Assembly: GCF_900141825.1 (NCBI RefSeq)
Contig: NZ_FQYQ01000002.1
Span: forward strand, 62,001 to 126,000
DNA from: Pseudobutyrivibrio xylanivorans DSM 14809
GTDB taxonomy: Bacteria > Bacillota > Clostridia > Lachnospirales > Lachnospiraceae
Length of the DNA stretch: 64,000 bases
Reading direction: 5' to 3'
Of this stretch, positions 8,809 to 17,057 are shown in pieces. The translations under genes and the position numbers were made by a program. Under the pieces are notes generated by a model. That model had not been told where the DNA came from. It made no database searches and worked only from the letters and a program-made list of their open reading frames with translations. Positions within the stretch are counted from its first letter, which is position 1. Each line of letters opens with the position of its first letter.

Positions 8809-9873
8809 ATGAAGGCATTGATTGCGATGAGCGGCGGCGTGGACAGTAGCGTGGCGGCTCTTTTAATGAAAGAAAAAGACTATGAGTGCGTGGGTTGCAC
8901 TATGAAGTTATATGGCAATGAGGATGTGGATTTATCAGATACCAGCACATGCTGCTCCTTAGATGATGTTCAGGATGCAAAGGATGTAGCAAGAAAGCTT
9001 GGTATGCCACATTACACATGGAATTTTAAGGATCAGTTCAGAGAAAAGGTAATTGATAATTTTATAGATTGCTATGAGCATGCAATGACACCTAATCCTT
9101 GTATCGAATGTAATAAACATCTTAAGTTTTGTGAGCTTTATAGAAGAGCAAAGGAGCTTTCCTGCGATAAGATTGTTACAGGTCACTATGCAAGAGTTCG
9201 TAAATGCGATGGTGGATATCAGCTTTTAAAGGGCAAGGATGCCACTAAGGACCAGTCTTATGTGCTTTATTCTATGACACAGGACGAGCTGGCTCACACA
9301 GAATTTCCACTTGGAGAATACTCTAAGGACGAAATAAGAAAGATTGCTGAGGCGCATGAATTCGTAAATGCGAATAAGCCAGACAGTCAGGATATATGTT
9401 TTGTTCCGGATGGAGATTATGTATCAGCTCTTAAGAGATTTACAGGTAAGGAATATGAACCTGGAGATTTCGTGGACATGGAGGGGAACGTACTTGGCAG
9501 ACACAAGGGCTTGGTTTGCTATACTATTGGTCAGCGAAAGGGACTAGGCATATCTTCAGCTTATCCACTTTATGTAGTTAAGCTTGATACTGAAAAGAAT
9601 CAGGTAGTGCTTGGTAAGAATGAGGATTTGTTCTCAAGGGATGTTTATGTAGAAAACATAAACTGGATAGGTCCAGACCAGCTACCTGAGACTTTTAGAT
9701 GTAAAGCTAAGGTTCGTTACAGAATGACAGAGCAGCCATGCGAAGTCCAGCGAGTGGGAGCTACATCAGCAAAGATTACATTTGATGAGCCACAGAGAGC
9801 TATAACACCGGGACAGTCGGCAGTATTCTATGATGAAGATGTAGTGCTGGGCGGTGGAATAATAAAGCATTAG
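8809..9873 (+). CDS. mnmA: tRNA-specific 2-thiouridylase MnmA
   Basis: Cytoplasmic enzyme that thiolates U34 of Glu, Gln and Lys tRNAs. The N-terminal PP-loop AMSGGVDSSVAA, the first active-site Cys in NPCIECNKH and the second in SQDICFVP are all present, and the length (354 aa) is normal. The start at 8809 has GGAGG at 8800-8804; the ATG at 8794 overlaps that site. The gene is monocistronic, with its own terminator. Confidence 0.95.
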   Translation: MKALIAMSGGVDSSVAALLMKEKDYECVGCTMKLYGNEDVDLSDTSTCCSLDDVQDAKDVARKLGMPHYTWNFKDQFREKVIDNFIDCYEHAMTPNPCIECNKHLKFCELYRRAKELSCDKIVTGHYARVRKCDGGYQLLKGKDATKDQSYVLYSMTQDELAHTEFPLGEYSKDEIRKIAEAHEFVNANKPDSQDICFVPDGDYVSALKRFTGKEYEPGDFVDMEGNVLGRHKGLVCYTIGQRKGLGISSAYPLYVVKLDTEKNQVVLGKNEDLFSRDVYVENINWIGPDQLPETFRCKAKVRYRMTEQPCEVQRVGATSAKITFDEPQRAITPGQSAVFYDEDVVLGGGIIKH

Positions 9874-9901
9874 AAGAAGAGGGGAACCTCTTCTTTTTTT
9901 G
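9874..9901 (+). terminator. Intrinsic terminator of mnmA
   Basis: Perfect 9-bp stem (AAGAAGAGG / CCTCTTCTT) with a GGAA loop, running into a T tract. Confidence 0.92.
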
Positions 9902-9946
9902 TTTATTGATAGGGTTTTTCAATAAGAAAAAAATGTGAAAAAAGTG

Positions 9947-9998
9947 TTGACATCTAACAAACATTAGTATACTATAACCACAGTTAGTAAATGCTAAC
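9947..9998 (+). promoter_or_regulatory. Promoter with DtxR-like operator for DUF3793-flavodoxin
   Basis: A perfect -35 (TTGACA, 9947-9952) is followed by -10 candidates at 9968-9978 (TATACT or TATAAC, spacing not ideal). Two inverted repeats flank it: CTAA-N6-TTAG at 9954-9967 and GTTAG-N6-CTAAC at 9983-9998, centred 30 bp apart. The second has the TTAG-N6-CTAA spacing of DtxR/IdeR iron-regulator boxes and would cover the transcription start. Iron repression is inference, but it fits a flavodoxin gene. Confidence 0.6.
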
Positions 9999-10024
9999 CG
10001 AGAAAAATACGAGAGAGATAAACG

Positions 10025-10597
10025 ATGAGTAACGAAGTGTTTGAGATGTTATGCGCCATGGACAGGCGAAAAGTAGAATTACAGATTGTTCTGCAGTGTG
10101 CACCTACTATCGCGGGGCTTAAGACTTCAAACCTTCTAATAGTTCCAAGAGATCAGGAAGATAAAGTGAGATTCCTTCTTAGACACTCCGGTCTGATGGG
10201 ATACAGACTTGTGTATGACAGACATAGAGTGATCTTCCTGGTATTTAATAAGGATAAGCTCGTTGATTACTTATCTCGTAAGGATGTCAGAGAATTCCTT
10301 AAGGGCTATGGTTATAGAACAGATGCTTTTGGTTATAGCTTACGAAATTTTCAGGAGCGCTATGACAACTATGTTCATAATCGAAAGGATTTTCCACATG
10401 AGATAGGCGTTTTCCTTGGATATCCATTATGCGATGTAAAGGGGTTCATCGATAATGGTGGCGAGGATTACAAAATCTCAGGATACTGGAAAGTCTATGA
10501 GAACCCAGACGCGACAAAACAGCTTTTCGACAAGTTTGATGACATCAAAGATGAAATGGTTCGAAAGATTTATAAGAAGGAGAGAGTATTAGCATGA
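10025..10597 (+). CDS. DUF3793 family protein
   Basis: 190-residue soluble protein of the DUF3793 family, recognised from CAPTIAGLKTSNLL near the start and FPHEIGVFLGYP near residue 120. The biochemical role is unknown. In clostridia the family often lies beside a flavodoxin and iron-uptake genes, as here: the flavodoxin start codon overlaps this stop (ATGA). The promoter carries a probable metal-regulator site. Confidence 0.85.
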   Translation: MSNEVFEMLCAMDRRKVELQIVLQCAPTIAGLKTSNLLIVPRDQEDKVRFLLRHSGLMGYRLVYDRHRVIFLVFNKDKLVDYLSRKDVREFLKGYGYRTDAFGYSLRNFQERYDNYVHNRKDFPHEIGVFLGYPLCDVKGFIDNGGEDYKISGYWKVYENPDATKQLFDKFDDIKDEMVRKIYKKERVLA

Positions 10598-11025
10598 GTA
10601 CAGTTAATGTAGTTTTTTGGTCACAGTCAGGAAACACTGAAGCAATGGCAAATGCTGTTGGTGCTGGTGTTACAGCGGCTGGTGGAGTTGCTAATGTAGT
10701 ATACGTTGGCGATGCTTCAATAGATGAACTCAAGAATGCTAAGGCGTTTGCACTTGGTTGCCCTGCAATGGGAGCTGAGGTACTTGAGGAAGGTGAGATG
10801 GAACCTTTCGTATCAGATTTGGAAGGTTTTGTTTCAGGTAAGACAATTGGTCTTTTCGGTTCTTACGGCTGGGGAGACGGACAGTGGATGAGAGATTGGG
10901 TTGATCGTATGACAGCCGCAGGTGCCACTGTAGTAAATGGCGAAGGTGTTATCTGTCAGGATGCTCCAGATGGGGCTGCAGAGGCAGAATGCCAGGAGCT
11001 TGGAAAAGCTCTCGCTGCAATTTAA
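10594..11025 (+). CDS. Short-chain flavodoxin
   Basis: 143-residue FMN electron carrier. The phosphate-binding loop WSQSGNTEAMA is at residues 8-18, and the isoalloxazine-side loop GSYGWGDGQWM is near residue 88. Flavodoxins replace ferredoxin in low iron; co-transcription with DUF3793 behind an iron-type operator fits this. Translation is coupled by a 4-nt overlap with the preceding gene. Confidence 0.93.
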   Translation: MSTVNVVFWSQSGNTEAMANAVGAGVTAAGGVANVVYVGDASIDELKNAKAFALGCPAMGAEVLEEGEMEPFVSDLEGFVSGKTIGLFGSYGWGDGQWMRDWVDRMTAAGATVVNGEGVICQDAPDGAAEAECQELGKALAAI

Positions 11026-11031
11026 TATCTA

Positions 11032-11108
11032 CTGAGTTTTTTTGCTCAGACATTTCTAACTTAGTTAAATTTCCTTTTCCCAAGTTTCTAACCGGGTTTC
11101 TTGGGGAA
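11032..11108 (+). other. Structured 3' region of the flavodoxin transcript
   Basis: Two possible stem-loops precede the terminator: CTGAG/CTCAG at 11032-11049, and TTCCCAAG/CTTGGGGAA at 11077-11108 (one bulge). No coding sequence is seen. This could be a processed 3' RNA or simply a long trailer. Confidence 0.35.
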
Positions 11109-11129
11109 GTTATTAGACTCCTTTTACAG

Positions 11130-11165
11130 CCTCCAGGTATGCCAGTGCCTGGAGGTATTTATTTG
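11130..11165 (+). terminator. Terminator of DUF3793-flavodoxin operon
   Basis: Perfect 8-bp stem CCTCCAGG / CCTGGAGG with a 10-nt loop, then a T-rich tail (TATTTATTTG). Confidence 0.75.
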
Positions 11166-11172
11166 TCTAAAT

Positions 11173-11210
11173 AACAATAGCCCAGCATTTTGCCAGGCTA
11201 TTGTTTATTA
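11173..11210. terminator. Stem-loop between convergent genes, possibly bidirectional
   Basis: A 10-bp perfect stem (AACAATAGCC / GGCTATTGTT) lies 12 nt beyond the end of the minus-strand DUF362 gene, with A/T-rich flanks on both sides. It probably terminates that gene and backs up the flavodoxin terminator. Confidence 0.7.
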
Positions 11211-11217
11211 TCAAAAA

Positions 11218-12342
11218 CTATTTCATCGTAATAAGTTCGTATTCACGAGATCCAATTCCCAGTTTTTCAGCATGCTCAAGAGTTTCAGCCCATGATACAT
11301 TTGGGTTACTGTTGTGCCATACATCGCCGTGATCATGGAAATGTTCTTTAGCCATGTTATCGCCTAATTGACTGTTTCTAATTGGCTCAGCCTTTTGACA
11401 AAGATCTACGCAAGCCTGATCAAGCGCAACTGGATCAAAGGAAGCAAGCATTCCGATATCTGGAAGGATAGGAGCATCGTTTTCTCCGTGGCAGTCACAG
11501 TTAGGGGAAACATCTGTAATAAGACTGATGTGGAATGTAGGTCTGCCACTAACAACAGCAGCTGTATATTCCGCCATTTTTCTTCCAAGAAGCTGAGGAG
11601 CATCCCCATTATTGTTAACAATTGCATCAAATGCACAAGCTCCAATACAGCGACCGCAGCCCTTACATTTATCTGGGTCAATCCAAGCCTTTCCATTATC
11701 ATAGCTGATTGCATTAGAGCCACATTCCTTTGCGCAACGCTTACAGTTCTTACATTTGTTTTCTATTACATGTGGCTGTCCACTATTGTGCTGCTGCATT
11801 TTTCCAGCACGACTGCCGCAACCCATTCCAATGTTTTTGATGGCGCCACCAAAACCAGCCTGCTCGTGTCCTTTAAAATGACTAAGAGAAATAAAAATAT
11901 CAGCATCCATAACAGCTCTACCAATGTAGGCTTCCTTGCAATACTCACCATTTGGAACAGGAACAAGAATATCATCAGTTCCTCTTAGACCATCAGCAAT
12001 TAGTATCTGGCAGCCTGTAGTAATAGTATTAAATCCATTAATATTGGCACAGTCCAAATGCTCTAAAGCATGCTTTCTGCTACCTGGATATAAAGTGTTG
12101 CAGTCGGTTAAAAAAGGAAGTCCTCCGCATTCTTTAACAACATCAGCTACTGCCTTTGCATAATTTGGTCGAAGGTATGCCAGATTACCTAACTCACCAA
12201 AATGCATTTTGATTGCGACAAACTTTCCCTCCATATCTATTGTCTCAATCCCAGCTTTTTTAATAAGTTTCTGTAATTTAGCAGGGAGACTAACCCCTAA
12301 TACAGTTCTAAAGTCAGTAAAATATACCTTTGATTTCTCCAT
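11218..12342 (-). CDS. DUF362 protein with two [4Fe-4S] ferredoxin motifs
   Basis: 374 residues. The N-terminal DUF362 part carries AIKMHFGELGN and SLSHFKGHEQAGFGGAIKN. Two ferredoxin clusters (CKNCKRCAKEC and CKGCGRCIGAC) lie near residues 195-235, and the DUF362 fold resumes to the C-terminus. The family is known from structural genomics and anaerobe genomes as an iron-sulfur protein of uncertain reaction. The gene stands alone and diverges from the MATE gene. AAGGAG lies about 13 nt from the ATG, which is longer than usual. Confidence 0.88.
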   Translation of the reverse strand: MEKSKVYFTDFRTVLGVSLPAKLQKLIKKAGIETIDMEGKFVAIKMHFGELGNLAYLRPNYAKAVADVVKECGGLPFLTDCNTLYPGSRKHALEHLDCANINGFNTITTGCQILIADGLRGTDDILVPVPNGEYCKEAYIGRAVMDADIFISLSHFKGHEQAGFGGAIKNIGMGCGSRAGKMQQHNSGQPHVIENKCKNCKRCAKECGSNAISYDNGKAWIDPDKCKGCGRCIGACAFDAIVNNNGDAPQLLGRKMAEYTAAVVSGRPTFHISLITDVSPNCDCHGENDAPILPDIGMLASFDPVALDQACVDLCQKAEPIRNSQLGDNMAKEHFHDHGDVWHNSNPNVSWAETLEHAEKLGIGSREYELITMK

Positions 12343-12450
12343 AAAATAAATAAGACTCCTTTCAAATGAACCCTAAATTCAAAACTAACTATATCTAAAT
12401 CATACAACATAATTGTATAATAATCATAGACAAATTTTGGAGGTTACTTG
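12343..12450. promoter_or_regulatory. Divergent promoter region DUF362 / MATE
   Basis: About 100 nt of AT-rich sequence separates two divergent genes. A TATAAT at 12416-12421 suits the MATE gene, though its -35 is poor. On the minus strand a TATAGT near 12386-12391 could serve DUF362. No clear operator was seen. Confidence 0.35.
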
Positions 12451-13803
12451 ATGAAAGATAAATTATTTGCAGACAAGGACTTTCTGCGACGACTTTTTAA
12501 TTTAACTTTACCCATTGCATTTCAAGCATTAATGCTTGCGCTGGTGGCTGCATGCGATGCTGTAATGCTTGGACGAATTGAACAGAATTCAATGGCTGCA
12601 GTTTCACTTGCCACTCAGGTGCAGTTTATTCAAAATATGATGCTCTGTGCTGTTACGGGTTCAATTTCGATTCTTGGTGCCCAGTATTGGGGCAAGGGCG
12701 ATAAAAAGACTCTTCATAAGATTTTTGGAATGAGTATTAGAATAGCATTTGTAATTTCACTGTTTTTCTGTGTTGCCTGTGTGGCTTTTCCAAGACAGCT
12801 TATGATGATTTTTGCCAGTGATGAAGCCCTTATATCCATTGGCGCAAGCTACCTCAAAATCGCAGGATGGTCATATCTTCTCACAGGATTTTCTCAGTGT
12901 TTCCTTGGTATTATGAGAGTTACTGAACATGCAGACAGATGTGCCATCATTAGTTCAGGTGCTGTAGTTATCAATATAATTCTTAATGGAATTCTTATTT
13001 TTGGACTTATGGGACTTCCTGCTCTTGGTGCTAAGGGCGCAGCTATAGCGACACTTATTTCTAGAATTATAGAATTGATTTGGGCGGTTATTTCATCCTT
13101 CCAAAAGGATTTCATTCATCCATCATTAAGGGATTTGGTAGTAAGAGACGCTTTGCTTCTCAAAGATTACGTTCGTTGTGGTCTTCCTCTTGCAGGTGCA
13201 GCTATGTTCTGGGGTGTAGGATTTACATCATATACTGCTTTTATGGGACATCTTGGCACCGATTCAGCTGCCGCTAATTCTGTTGCAGCAGTTGTCCGAG
13301 ATCTTATGTGCTGCGTATGTGATGGTGTCAGTGCTGCAGGAGGAATTATTATTGGAAATGAGCTCGGCGCTGGAAATTTGGAAAGAGGAAAGCTATATGG
13401 ACAGCGTATCTCAAAGATGTCTGTGCTAATAGGATTTTTTTCAACTGCAATCATTTTGCTTGTGACACCTTTAGTAGTTAATTTCATTATCCTTACACCA
13501 AGGGCAAAGCAATATCTTATAGGAATGATGGTTATTATGTCCTTTTACATGATAGGACGTTGCATTAATACTGTAGTAATCAACGGTGTCTTTGGTGCTG
13601 GTGGAGACACACTTTTTGATATCTATAGTCTTGCAGTTTGTATGTGGTGCATTGCTGTACCTATTGCTTTTTTGGGAGCATTTGTATTTCATTGGCCGGT
13701 ACTTGCAGTTTATGCCTGCACCTGTTTGGATGAAGTTGGAAAATTACCTTGGGTTTTCTATCATTATAAAAAATATAAGTGGGTTAAGGATTTAACTCGA
13801 TAA
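12451..13803 (+). CDS. MATE-family multidrug/Na+ antiporter
   Basis: 450-residue polytopic inner-membrane protein with about 12 hydrophobic segments in the two-fold MATE arrangement (for example PIAFQALMLALVAACDAVMLG near the start and a matching segment after residue ~240). It exports cationic compounds in exchange for Na+ or H+; the substrate cannot be read. The ATG at 12451 has TGGAGG ending at 12443; the TTG one codon earlier is less likely. It has its own terminator. Confidence 0.9.
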   Translation: MKDKLFADKDFLRRLFNLTLPIAFQALMLALVAACDAVMLGRIEQNSMAAVSLATQVQFIQNMMLCAVTGSISILGAQYWGKGDKKTLHKIFGMSIRIAFVISLFFCVACVAFPRQLMMIFASDEALISIGASYLKIAGWSYLLTGFSQCFLGIMRVTEHADRCAIISSGAVVINIILNGILIFGLMGLPALGAKGAAIATLISRIIELIWAVISSFQKDFIHPSLRDLVVRDALLLKDYVRCGLPLAGAAMFWGVGFTSYTAFMGHLGTDSAAANSVAAVVRDLMCCVCDGVSAAGGIIIGNELGAGNLERGKLYGQRISKMSVLIGFFSTAIILLVTPLVVNFIILTPRAKQYLIGMMVIMSFYMIGRCINTVVINGVFGAGGDTLFDIYSLAVCMWCIAVPIAFLGAFVFHWPVLAVYACTCLDEVGKLPWVFYHYKKYKWVKDLTR

Positions 13804-13809
13804 TTATAG

Positions 13810-13832
13810 GACTGCCTAGTGCAGTCTTTTTT
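13810..13832 (+). terminator. Terminator of the MATE gene
   Basis: 6-bp stem GACTGC / GCAGTC with a 5-nt loop followed by TTTTTT. Confidence 0.88.
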
Positions 13833-13859
13833 CAACGTTTTGTATGACTTACAGAAGCA

Positions 13860-13898
13860 TGTGACACTTTTGTGATAATTCCTATGATAAATTATCAC
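13860..13898 (+). promoter_or_regulatory. Tandem TGTGACA/TGTGATA box A plus inverted repeat
   Basis: TGTGACAC at 13860 and TGTGATAA at 13871 are direct repeats with an 11-bp start-to-start distance. GATAAA at 13886 may be the -10. An inverted repeat GTGATAATT-N9-AATTATCAC (13872-13898) overlaps the second copy. The same box recurs at 16512 and 26740, each before a gene of the signalling island. Confidence 0.6.
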
Positions 13899-13934
13899 CA
13901 TAGAAAATAATCATAGGGTTTGGGGAGGTTATCA

Positions 13935-14606
13935 ATGGAGACTATAATCAAGAATAAGAATCAGGTCCCAAAGTTATCTACAGAGCAGATTTACGTTAAC
14001 AGTGATGCAAAAAGATACAATGAAGTCTATGAACAGGTGGACAAGAGTATTGAAGAGCTTCAGTTGAATAAGAAGGATGCATTACATATGAAGCTTCTAT
14101 ATGAAGAATCTATCAGCATGGTAAAAGCTATCACTGGTGATTTCACAGCTATTGTTTGGGCTGAAAAATATGATGGAGAAAGCTGGCTTAGACTTGTTGG
14201 AAAGACTAACATGAACATAGATAAAAAGACAGATTTAATGTCTGTTTCATCCACTGGCGAAAATGCTCTTGCAGTTGGTTTCATGGGTAAGGTGAGAGAT
14301 TTCGTGGAAACAGGGCTTCTAAGCTATGATGGAGTTATGAAGCTTCAGCAGAAGTATAATGGATATGGAATGGGAATATCAGGTTGCTATTTAGATACAG
14401 CTGTTGCTTCAAATCCAAATGCCTTTACAGGATTTATGTGGACAATGGATGATTATAAGAAATCCCTTAAGGAGGGAAATGGTGAACCTGAGACTACAGC
14501 ATATTGGGATGAGCTTGAAAAGTCTATCGTAGCAAGCATTGCAAAGGATGTTGTAGTTGGTGTGGAAAAGAACCAGATCGAAATGGCTTTTATCATGGAA
14601 ATCTAG
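13935..14606 (+). CDS. Unknown protein, possibly degenerate GHKL-like fold
   Basis: 223 residues, not firmly recognised. Around residues 45-95 the motif MKLLYEESISMVKAITGDF resembles the N-box helix of RsbW-like ATPases (compare LAVEEIYVNIAHYA in the gene at 16603) but lacks the conserved Asn. It is followed by a strand-rich part and SVSSTGENA. An ATP-binding role is therefore doubtful, and the resemblance is a weak inference. The start at 13935 has GGGGAGG at 13922-13928. It opens the signalling island, 137 nt before the STAS gene, so it may be an accessory of the partner switch. Confidence 0.55.
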   Translation: METIIKNKNQVPKLSTEQIYVNSDAKRYNEVYEQVDKSIEELQLNKKDALHMKLLYEESISMVKAITGDFTAIVWAEKYDGESWLRLVGKTNMNIDKKTDLMSVSSTGENALAVGFMGKVRDFVETGLLSYDGVMKLQQKYNGYGMGISGCYLDTAVASNPNAFTGFMWTMDDYKKSLKEGNGEPETTAYWDELEKSIVASIAKDVVVGVEKNQIEMAFIMEI

Positions 14607-14630
14607 ATGATAAGCGATTTATGAAAAAAA

Positions 14631-14679
14631 TGTGAAACAATCACAATTTATTGAGTATAAAATGTTGTTAGAGTATAAT
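14631..14679 (+). promoter_or_regulatory. Promoter and palindrome upstream of the STAS gene
   Basis: TTGAGT (14651-14656), a 17-bp spacer and a perfect TATAAT (14674-14679) form a good housekeeping-type promoter. Just upstream is TGTGA-AACAA-TCACA (14631-14645), a CRP-like palindrome that also resembles the TGTGA half-sites of the island promoters. Confidence 0.65.
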
Positions 14680-14742
14680 AATTTCAAAATATTAGGCCAA
14701 GAATCAAGGTCTTTATTGGCATACGAGAAGGAGTATAAGAAT

Positions 14743-15042
14743 ATGTTAAATATCAAGGATGAGAAAAATGGTGGAGATTTGATTGTGGAGCTCGAGGGAA
14801 GACTAGACACAACCACCTCTCCTCAATTAGAAGAAAAGATTAATGCAGTTATTGATGGGGTTTCAAAGCTCACTTTCGATTTAAAGAATCTGGAATATAT
14901 TTCAAGTGCAGGTTTAAGGGTTCTTTTATCAGCACAGAAAGTCATGAACAAGCAGGGCAGGATGGTAGTTAATAATCCTACTGAGGAGGTTCAGGAGATT
15001 TTTGATGTAACTGGTTTTTCAGATATATTTACAATTCAATAA
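14743..15042 (+). CDS. STAS-domain anti-anti-sigma factor (RsbV/SpoIIAA-like)
   Basis: 99-residue single STAS domain, the normal family length. The region LEYISSAGLRVLL holds the usual phosphorylatable Ser (Ser54/Ser55). In partner switching the unphosphorylated form binds an RsbW-like kinase and frees its target. The matching kinase and PP2C phosphatase lie at 16603 and 17058. The ATG at 14743 has AAGGAG at 14728-14733; the open frame extends further upstream through the promoter but without a plausible start. Confidence 0.92.
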   Translation: MLNIKDEKNGGDLIVELEGRLDTTTSPQLEEKINAVIDGVSKLTFDLKNLEYISSAGLRVLLSAQKVMNKQGRMVVNNPTEEVQEIFDVTGFSDIFTIQ

Positions 15043-15052
15043 GAGTTGTTTG

Positions 15053-15081
15053 AGGGGTGGTTTTTCTACCCCTTATTTTTT
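15053..15081 (+). terminator. Terminator after the STAS gene
   Basis: AGGGGT / ACCCCT stem with an internal T-rich loop, followed by TATTTTTT. Confidence 0.75.
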
Positions 15082-15100
15082 GAGGAAGGGTTAATGTATT

Positions 15101-15592
15101 ATGGGAAAAAGTTTTATTGATAAAAAATTTTATGATGCAATTTTAAATTTTGACGATAGCGACGAAGCACAGGAATACTTTTATACTTATATGGAATCCA
15201 GTACTGGCAAGGTGGCAAAAGATGGTCATGAAGAGACTGTAAGAGACAAAATACTTCGTATATACGCAACTCTGTTTTGTGAAGATACAGCCATGGCCAA
15301 TGCACCTTATGCTGATGTTGATGATGTGGCTGATACAGCAGATCGTCTATATGTTGGAAGTGTAGGCTACGATAGTGAGCATTGGTATAGAATGAAACAT
15401 CATTTTCCAGTAATAGATGATGATAATTATGACAGGTTCGCTGCACTTGTTATTGCTGACATGAATATGGGGCCTCTACATGATGCGGCTATGAATGATG
15501 GAGATACACTGGTGGTAGGAGAGGCAGACCCTCTTCACATGACTGCTGAACAGCGTAAAAACCAGAAAATTAAGTCAGTTTCAATAGTGTAG
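15101..15592 (+). CDS. Acidic protein of unknown function in signalling island
   Basis: 163 residues, soluble, rich in Asp, Glu and Met, with no membrane segment and no domain I recognise. Notable are ADVDDVADTADRLYVGSVGY (about 71-90) and a His-containing stretch WYRMKHHFPV. The ATG has GAGGAAGGG about 10 nt upstream. It sits directly before the response regulator (14 nt) and after the STAS terminator, so it probably shares a transcript with the regulator. A role in the partner switch is only positional inference. Confidence 0.55.
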   Translation: MGKSFIDKKFYDAILNFDDSDEAQEYFYTYMESSTGKVAKDGHEETVRDKILRIYATLFCEDTAMANAPYADVDDVADTADRLYVGSVGYDSEHWYRMKHHFPVIDDDNYDRFAALVIADMNMGPLHDAAMNDGDTLVVGEADPLHMTAEQRKNQKIKSVSIV

Positions 15593-15606
15593 GGGAGGGG
15601 GGCAGT

Positions 15607-16428
15607 ATGAATATATTAGCAGTAGATGATGAGCGCACTTCTCTTGATAAACTTACAAAGCTTGTGAAAAAGGCAAACAGTGACGCTAGTCTTTTTGCTT
15701 TTGATAGTTCGCTTTCGGCATTGGCAAAAGCCAGAGAAGAAGAAATTGACGTAGCCTTTTTGGACGTGAACATGCCTGAACTGTCAGGAATAGAGTTAGG
15801 AAAATATTTGGTAGAACTTAATCCATATATAAATATTATTTTTGTGACTGAGCATAAGGAATTTGCATATGATGCAATGCAGCTTCATGCCAGTGGTTAC
15901 ATCTACAAACCAGAGGTTGAAAAAAGGGTGACAAAGGAGCTTGATTCTCTTAGATACCCTGAGCTTCGAAAGAAGTACAAGAGAGTGTTTGCTCAAACTT
16001 TTGGAAACTTCGAGCTTTTTGTAGATGGTGAACCGGTGACGTTCAAATACAATAGAACAAAAGAGATAGTTGCTATTCTAATTAACAATCGTGGAGCTCA
16101 GACTACAAATGGAGAGTTAATTGCTTCATTGTGGGAAGATGATGGTGACCCAGAAAAGAAGCTATCGTATCTATGTAATTTGAGACAGGATTTACAGAAT
16201 ACATTTAAGAAGCTGAAATTGGATGGAGTTATTATTAAGCAGCGAGGCAGTATGGCAATCGCCAAGGATAAAATCGAGTGTGATTTATTTGACTGGCTTG
16301 ATAAAAAGAAAGATTCCAAGTACCAATATCTCGGTGATTATATGAATCAGTACAGCTGGCCTGAATTTTTCCATGCAGAGCTTGATGAGATAAGTTATGC
16401 ATTATACGAAGATGAAGACGCAGTATAA
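15607..16428 (+). CDS. Response regulator: REC plus winged-helix C-terminal domain
   Basis: 273 residues. The N-terminal receiver has VDDE near residue 6, the phospho-acceptor in FLDVNMPELSG (Asp53), and the TE/K motif with Lys around residue 101. Residues about 130-230 form an OmpR/SARP-like DNA-binding domain (FGNFELFVDGEPVTFKYNRT; LRQDLQNTFKKL). It therefore probably binds DNA as a tandem dimer. An exceptionally strong GGGGAGGGGGG ribosome site precedes it. It is a good candidate for the protein that reads the 11-bp tandem boxes around it; that link is untested. Confidence 0.82.
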   Translation: MNILAVDDERTSLDKLTKLVKKANSDASLFAFDSSLSALAKAREEEIDVAFLDVNMPELSGIELGKYLVELNPYINIIFVTEHKEFAYDAMQLHASGYIYKPEVEKRVTKELDSLRYPELRKKYKRVFAQTFGNFELFVDGEPVTFKYNRTKEIVAILINNRGAQTTNGELIASLWEDDGDPEKKLSYLCNLRQDLQNTFKKLKLDGVIIKQRGSMAIAKDKIECDLFDWLDKKKDSKYQYLGDYMNQYSWPEFFHAELDEISYALYEDEDAV

Positions 16429-16451
16429 AGAATTAAAGGAAGTATTACTTG

Positions 16452-16486
16452 AGGGACGGACAAATCTTCCGCCCCTTTTATTTTTT
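16452..16486 (+). terminator. Terminator of the response-regulator gene
   Basis: 9-nt arms AGGGACGGA / TCCGCCCCT (one mismatch), 7-nt loop, then TTTTATTTTTT. Confidence 0.75.
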
Positions 16487-16511
16487 CACATATGATGATA
16501 AATAAACATTG

Positions 16512-16545
16512 TGTGACATTTGTGTGATATTATTTATAGTATAAT
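16512..16545 (+). promoter_or_regulatory. Tandem TGTGACA/TGTGATA box B with -10
   Basis: TGTGACAT at 16512 and TGTGATAT at 16523 (11-bp spacing) are followed by a perfect TATAAT at 16540-16545. It lies upstream of the RsbW-like/PP2C operon and matches boxes A and C over about 20 bp. Confidence 0.68.
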
Positions 16546-16602
16546 CTTAATCAATGAAGAAATCAGCGGATTTGATTGAAGGGTTTTATAGGTAGAATAC
16601 TT

Positions 16603-17040
16603 ATGAAAAAGTCTTTTGAGTGTGAAGCAACAATTGAAAATCTTGAAAAAGTAATGAGGTTTGTTGAAGGAGAGCTTGAGGCACAGGACTGTGATAGGGC
16701 TCACATTATGCAGATCACACTTGCTGTAGAAGAGATTTACGTCAATATTGCTCACTACGCTTATGGCAAACTTGATAAGGAAGGTAAGACTATTCCTGAC
16801 ACTGGTATCGGGCCTATGGAATTGGACTTGATGACAGATGGAGGACAGGTTTATCTTACTTTTAAGGATGAAGGTGTTCCTTATAATCCCCTGGAAAGAG
16901 AAAAACCTGATATTACACTGTCGGCGGAGGACAGGGAAATCGGCGGACTTGGAATTTTTATGGCGAAAAAGAGTATGGATGAGATTACATACGATTATAA
17001 AGATGGAAAAAATATACTTACATTGATGAAGCATATTTAA
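16603..17040 (+). CDS. RsbW/SpoIIAB-like anti-sigma serine kinase (HATPase)
   Basis: 145-residue GHKL ATPase of the HATPase_c_2 type: N box LAVEEIYVNIAHYAYG, G1-like FKDEGVPYNP, and a glycine lid GGLGIFMAKK. Proteins of this class phosphorylate a STAS partner and sequester a sigma factor or another target. The ATG at 16603 with AGGT about 9 nt upstream is preferred over TTG 16576. The gene is followed 17 nt later by the PP2C phosphatase. No sigma factor gene is present in the window, so the target is unknown. Confidence 0.88.
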   Translation: MKKSFECEATIENLEKVMRFVEGELEAQDCDRAHIMQITLAVEEIYVNIAHYAYGKLDKEGKTIPDTGIGPMELDLMTDGGQVYLTFKDEGVPYNPLEREKPDITLSAEDREIGGLGIFMAKKSMDEITYDYKDGKNILTLMKHI

Positions 17041-17057
17041 AGGGGAAAGAGGGGATA

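Noticed and set aside
11368-11988. 206-codon open frame on the plus strand opposite DUF362
   Set aside because: The minus strand encodes a clear ferredoxin-type protein; the plus frame is low-complexity Ser/Thr/Asn with no start signal.
14631-14645. TGTGA-N5-TCACA as a CRP-type operator proving catabolite control
   Set aside because: Firmicutes of this type seldom use CRP of the E. coli kind, and only one copy is seen; kept only as a palindrome near the STAS promoter.
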